Part shown: piece after piece, positions 11,581 through 11,900 of the stretch
Layout of the letters: every line of letters starts with the position of its first letter
How positions within the stretch are numbered: position 1 is the first letter of the stretch
The notes under the pieces: model-generated
Told to the model about the DNA's origin: nothing
What the model saw: the letters and a program-made list of their open reading frames with translations, nothing else
Databases searched by the model: none
Assembly: GCA_030628755.1 (NCBI GenBank)
Contig: DAOVQH010000040.1
Coordinates: 1-11,900 of the forward strand
Origin: Candidatus Cloacimonadota bacterium
Lineage (GTDB): Bacteria; Cloacimonadota; Cloacimonadia; Cloacimonadales; TCS61
Direction of reading: 5' to 3'
Length of the DNA stretch: 11,900 nt
Made by a program: the position numbers and the translations under genes

Positions 11581-11900
11581 TTATACAAAAAACTTTTTCA
11601 ATTTGCTGAAGAAACTTTTTTCCGGTCTGAGTTTCTTTTCTGAATCGTATTGTCCCAATCTTTTGAGAAGTTCTTTTTCTTCTATATTTAATTTTGTGGG
11701 AGTGATTATCATCACCTTTACAAAGAGATCGCCATGATATGAACTGTTTACATGTGGTAATCCCTGAGAACGTAGTCTGAATATTTTTCCTGATTGTGTA
11801 CCCGGCGGGACCTTCATTTTAACTTTTCCGGAGAGAGTTGGACAGAGAATCTCAGCACCTAATGCAGCCTGAGAAAAACTTATGGGAAACTCACACATAA
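11581..11900 (-). CDS. dnaJ: Chaperone protein DnaJ, C-terminal end (5' part outside window)
   Basis: The frame enters from the right edge and stops at TAA 11581-11583, giving the last 106 or so residues. The methionine at 11898 is internal to the gene and is not the start. EFPISFSQAALGAEILCPTLSGKVKMKVPPGTQSG is the second C-terminal beta domain of DnaJ, followed by FRLRSQGLPHVNSSYHGDLFVKV, which lies at the substrate-binding/dimerisation end of the protein. The tail KKLRPEKSFFSKLKKFFV is short and basic. DnaJ is the DnaK co-chaperone that delivers unfolded proteins and stimulates ATP hydrolysis. The J domain and zinc fingers lie outside the window, so a DnaJ-like CbpA cannot be fully excluded, but the match is close to DnaJ. 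It heads the minus-strand run into rsmE. Confidence 0.9.
   Translation of the reverse strand, partial: MCEFPISFSQAALGAEILCPTLSGKVKMKVPPGTQSGKIFRLRSQGLPHVNSSYHGDLFVKVMIITPTKLNIEEKELLKRLGQYDSEKKLRPEKSFFSKLKKFFV

Overview
The window looks like a low-GC (roughly a third G+C by eye), Shine-Dalgarno-using Gram-negative bacterium. Several proteins carry signal peptides. The alpha-2-macroglobulin has motif spelling (TDRAIYRPGQ, VEEYKRP) that I associate with Bacteroidetes/FCB-type genomes. Short palindromes and 7-bp tandem arrays are packed into the gene-free stretches. I lean towards an uncultured FCB-group lineage, for example Cloacimonadota, but this is inference only.

Layout. (1) 1-2828, minus: a secreted alpha-2-macroglobulin-like protein whose C-terminal part lies beyond the left edge. 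(2) 2832-3863: a 1-kb gene-free divergent region full of hairpins. It includes a fully paired three-way junction, a nested inverted repeat and a 20-unit heptamer array. A possible 9-codon leader ORF sits at its right end. (3) 3864-7571, plus: one 1235-codon frame that looks like two genes. The first 309 codons resemble an AAG/MPG-type DNA glycosylase. The rest, from an internal ATG at 4791 with its own Shine-Dalgarno and signal peptide, is a secreted caspase-like (C14) protein with two CARDB-like domains. The two parts meet at a run of nine A's, where a one-base change would separate them. (4) 7760-8587, plus: a secreted DUF4384-type protein, probably working with the caspase. (5) 8588-8913: a convergent gene-free stretch with hairpins related to those in region 2 and a second heptamer array. 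(6) 8914-11900, minus: a likely operon of dnaJ (3' end), rsmE, a CCA-adding/poly(A) polymerase gene and a small Lys/Glu-rich protein.

The right-hand block is housekeeping: chaperone, 16S rRNA methylation and tRNA 3'-end maturation. The left and centre are cell-envelope and accessory functions. The most unusual items are the A9 junction between the glycosylase-like and caspase frames, and the family of hairpins in which a roughly 22-nt hairpin has been inserted into the loops of older hairpins.
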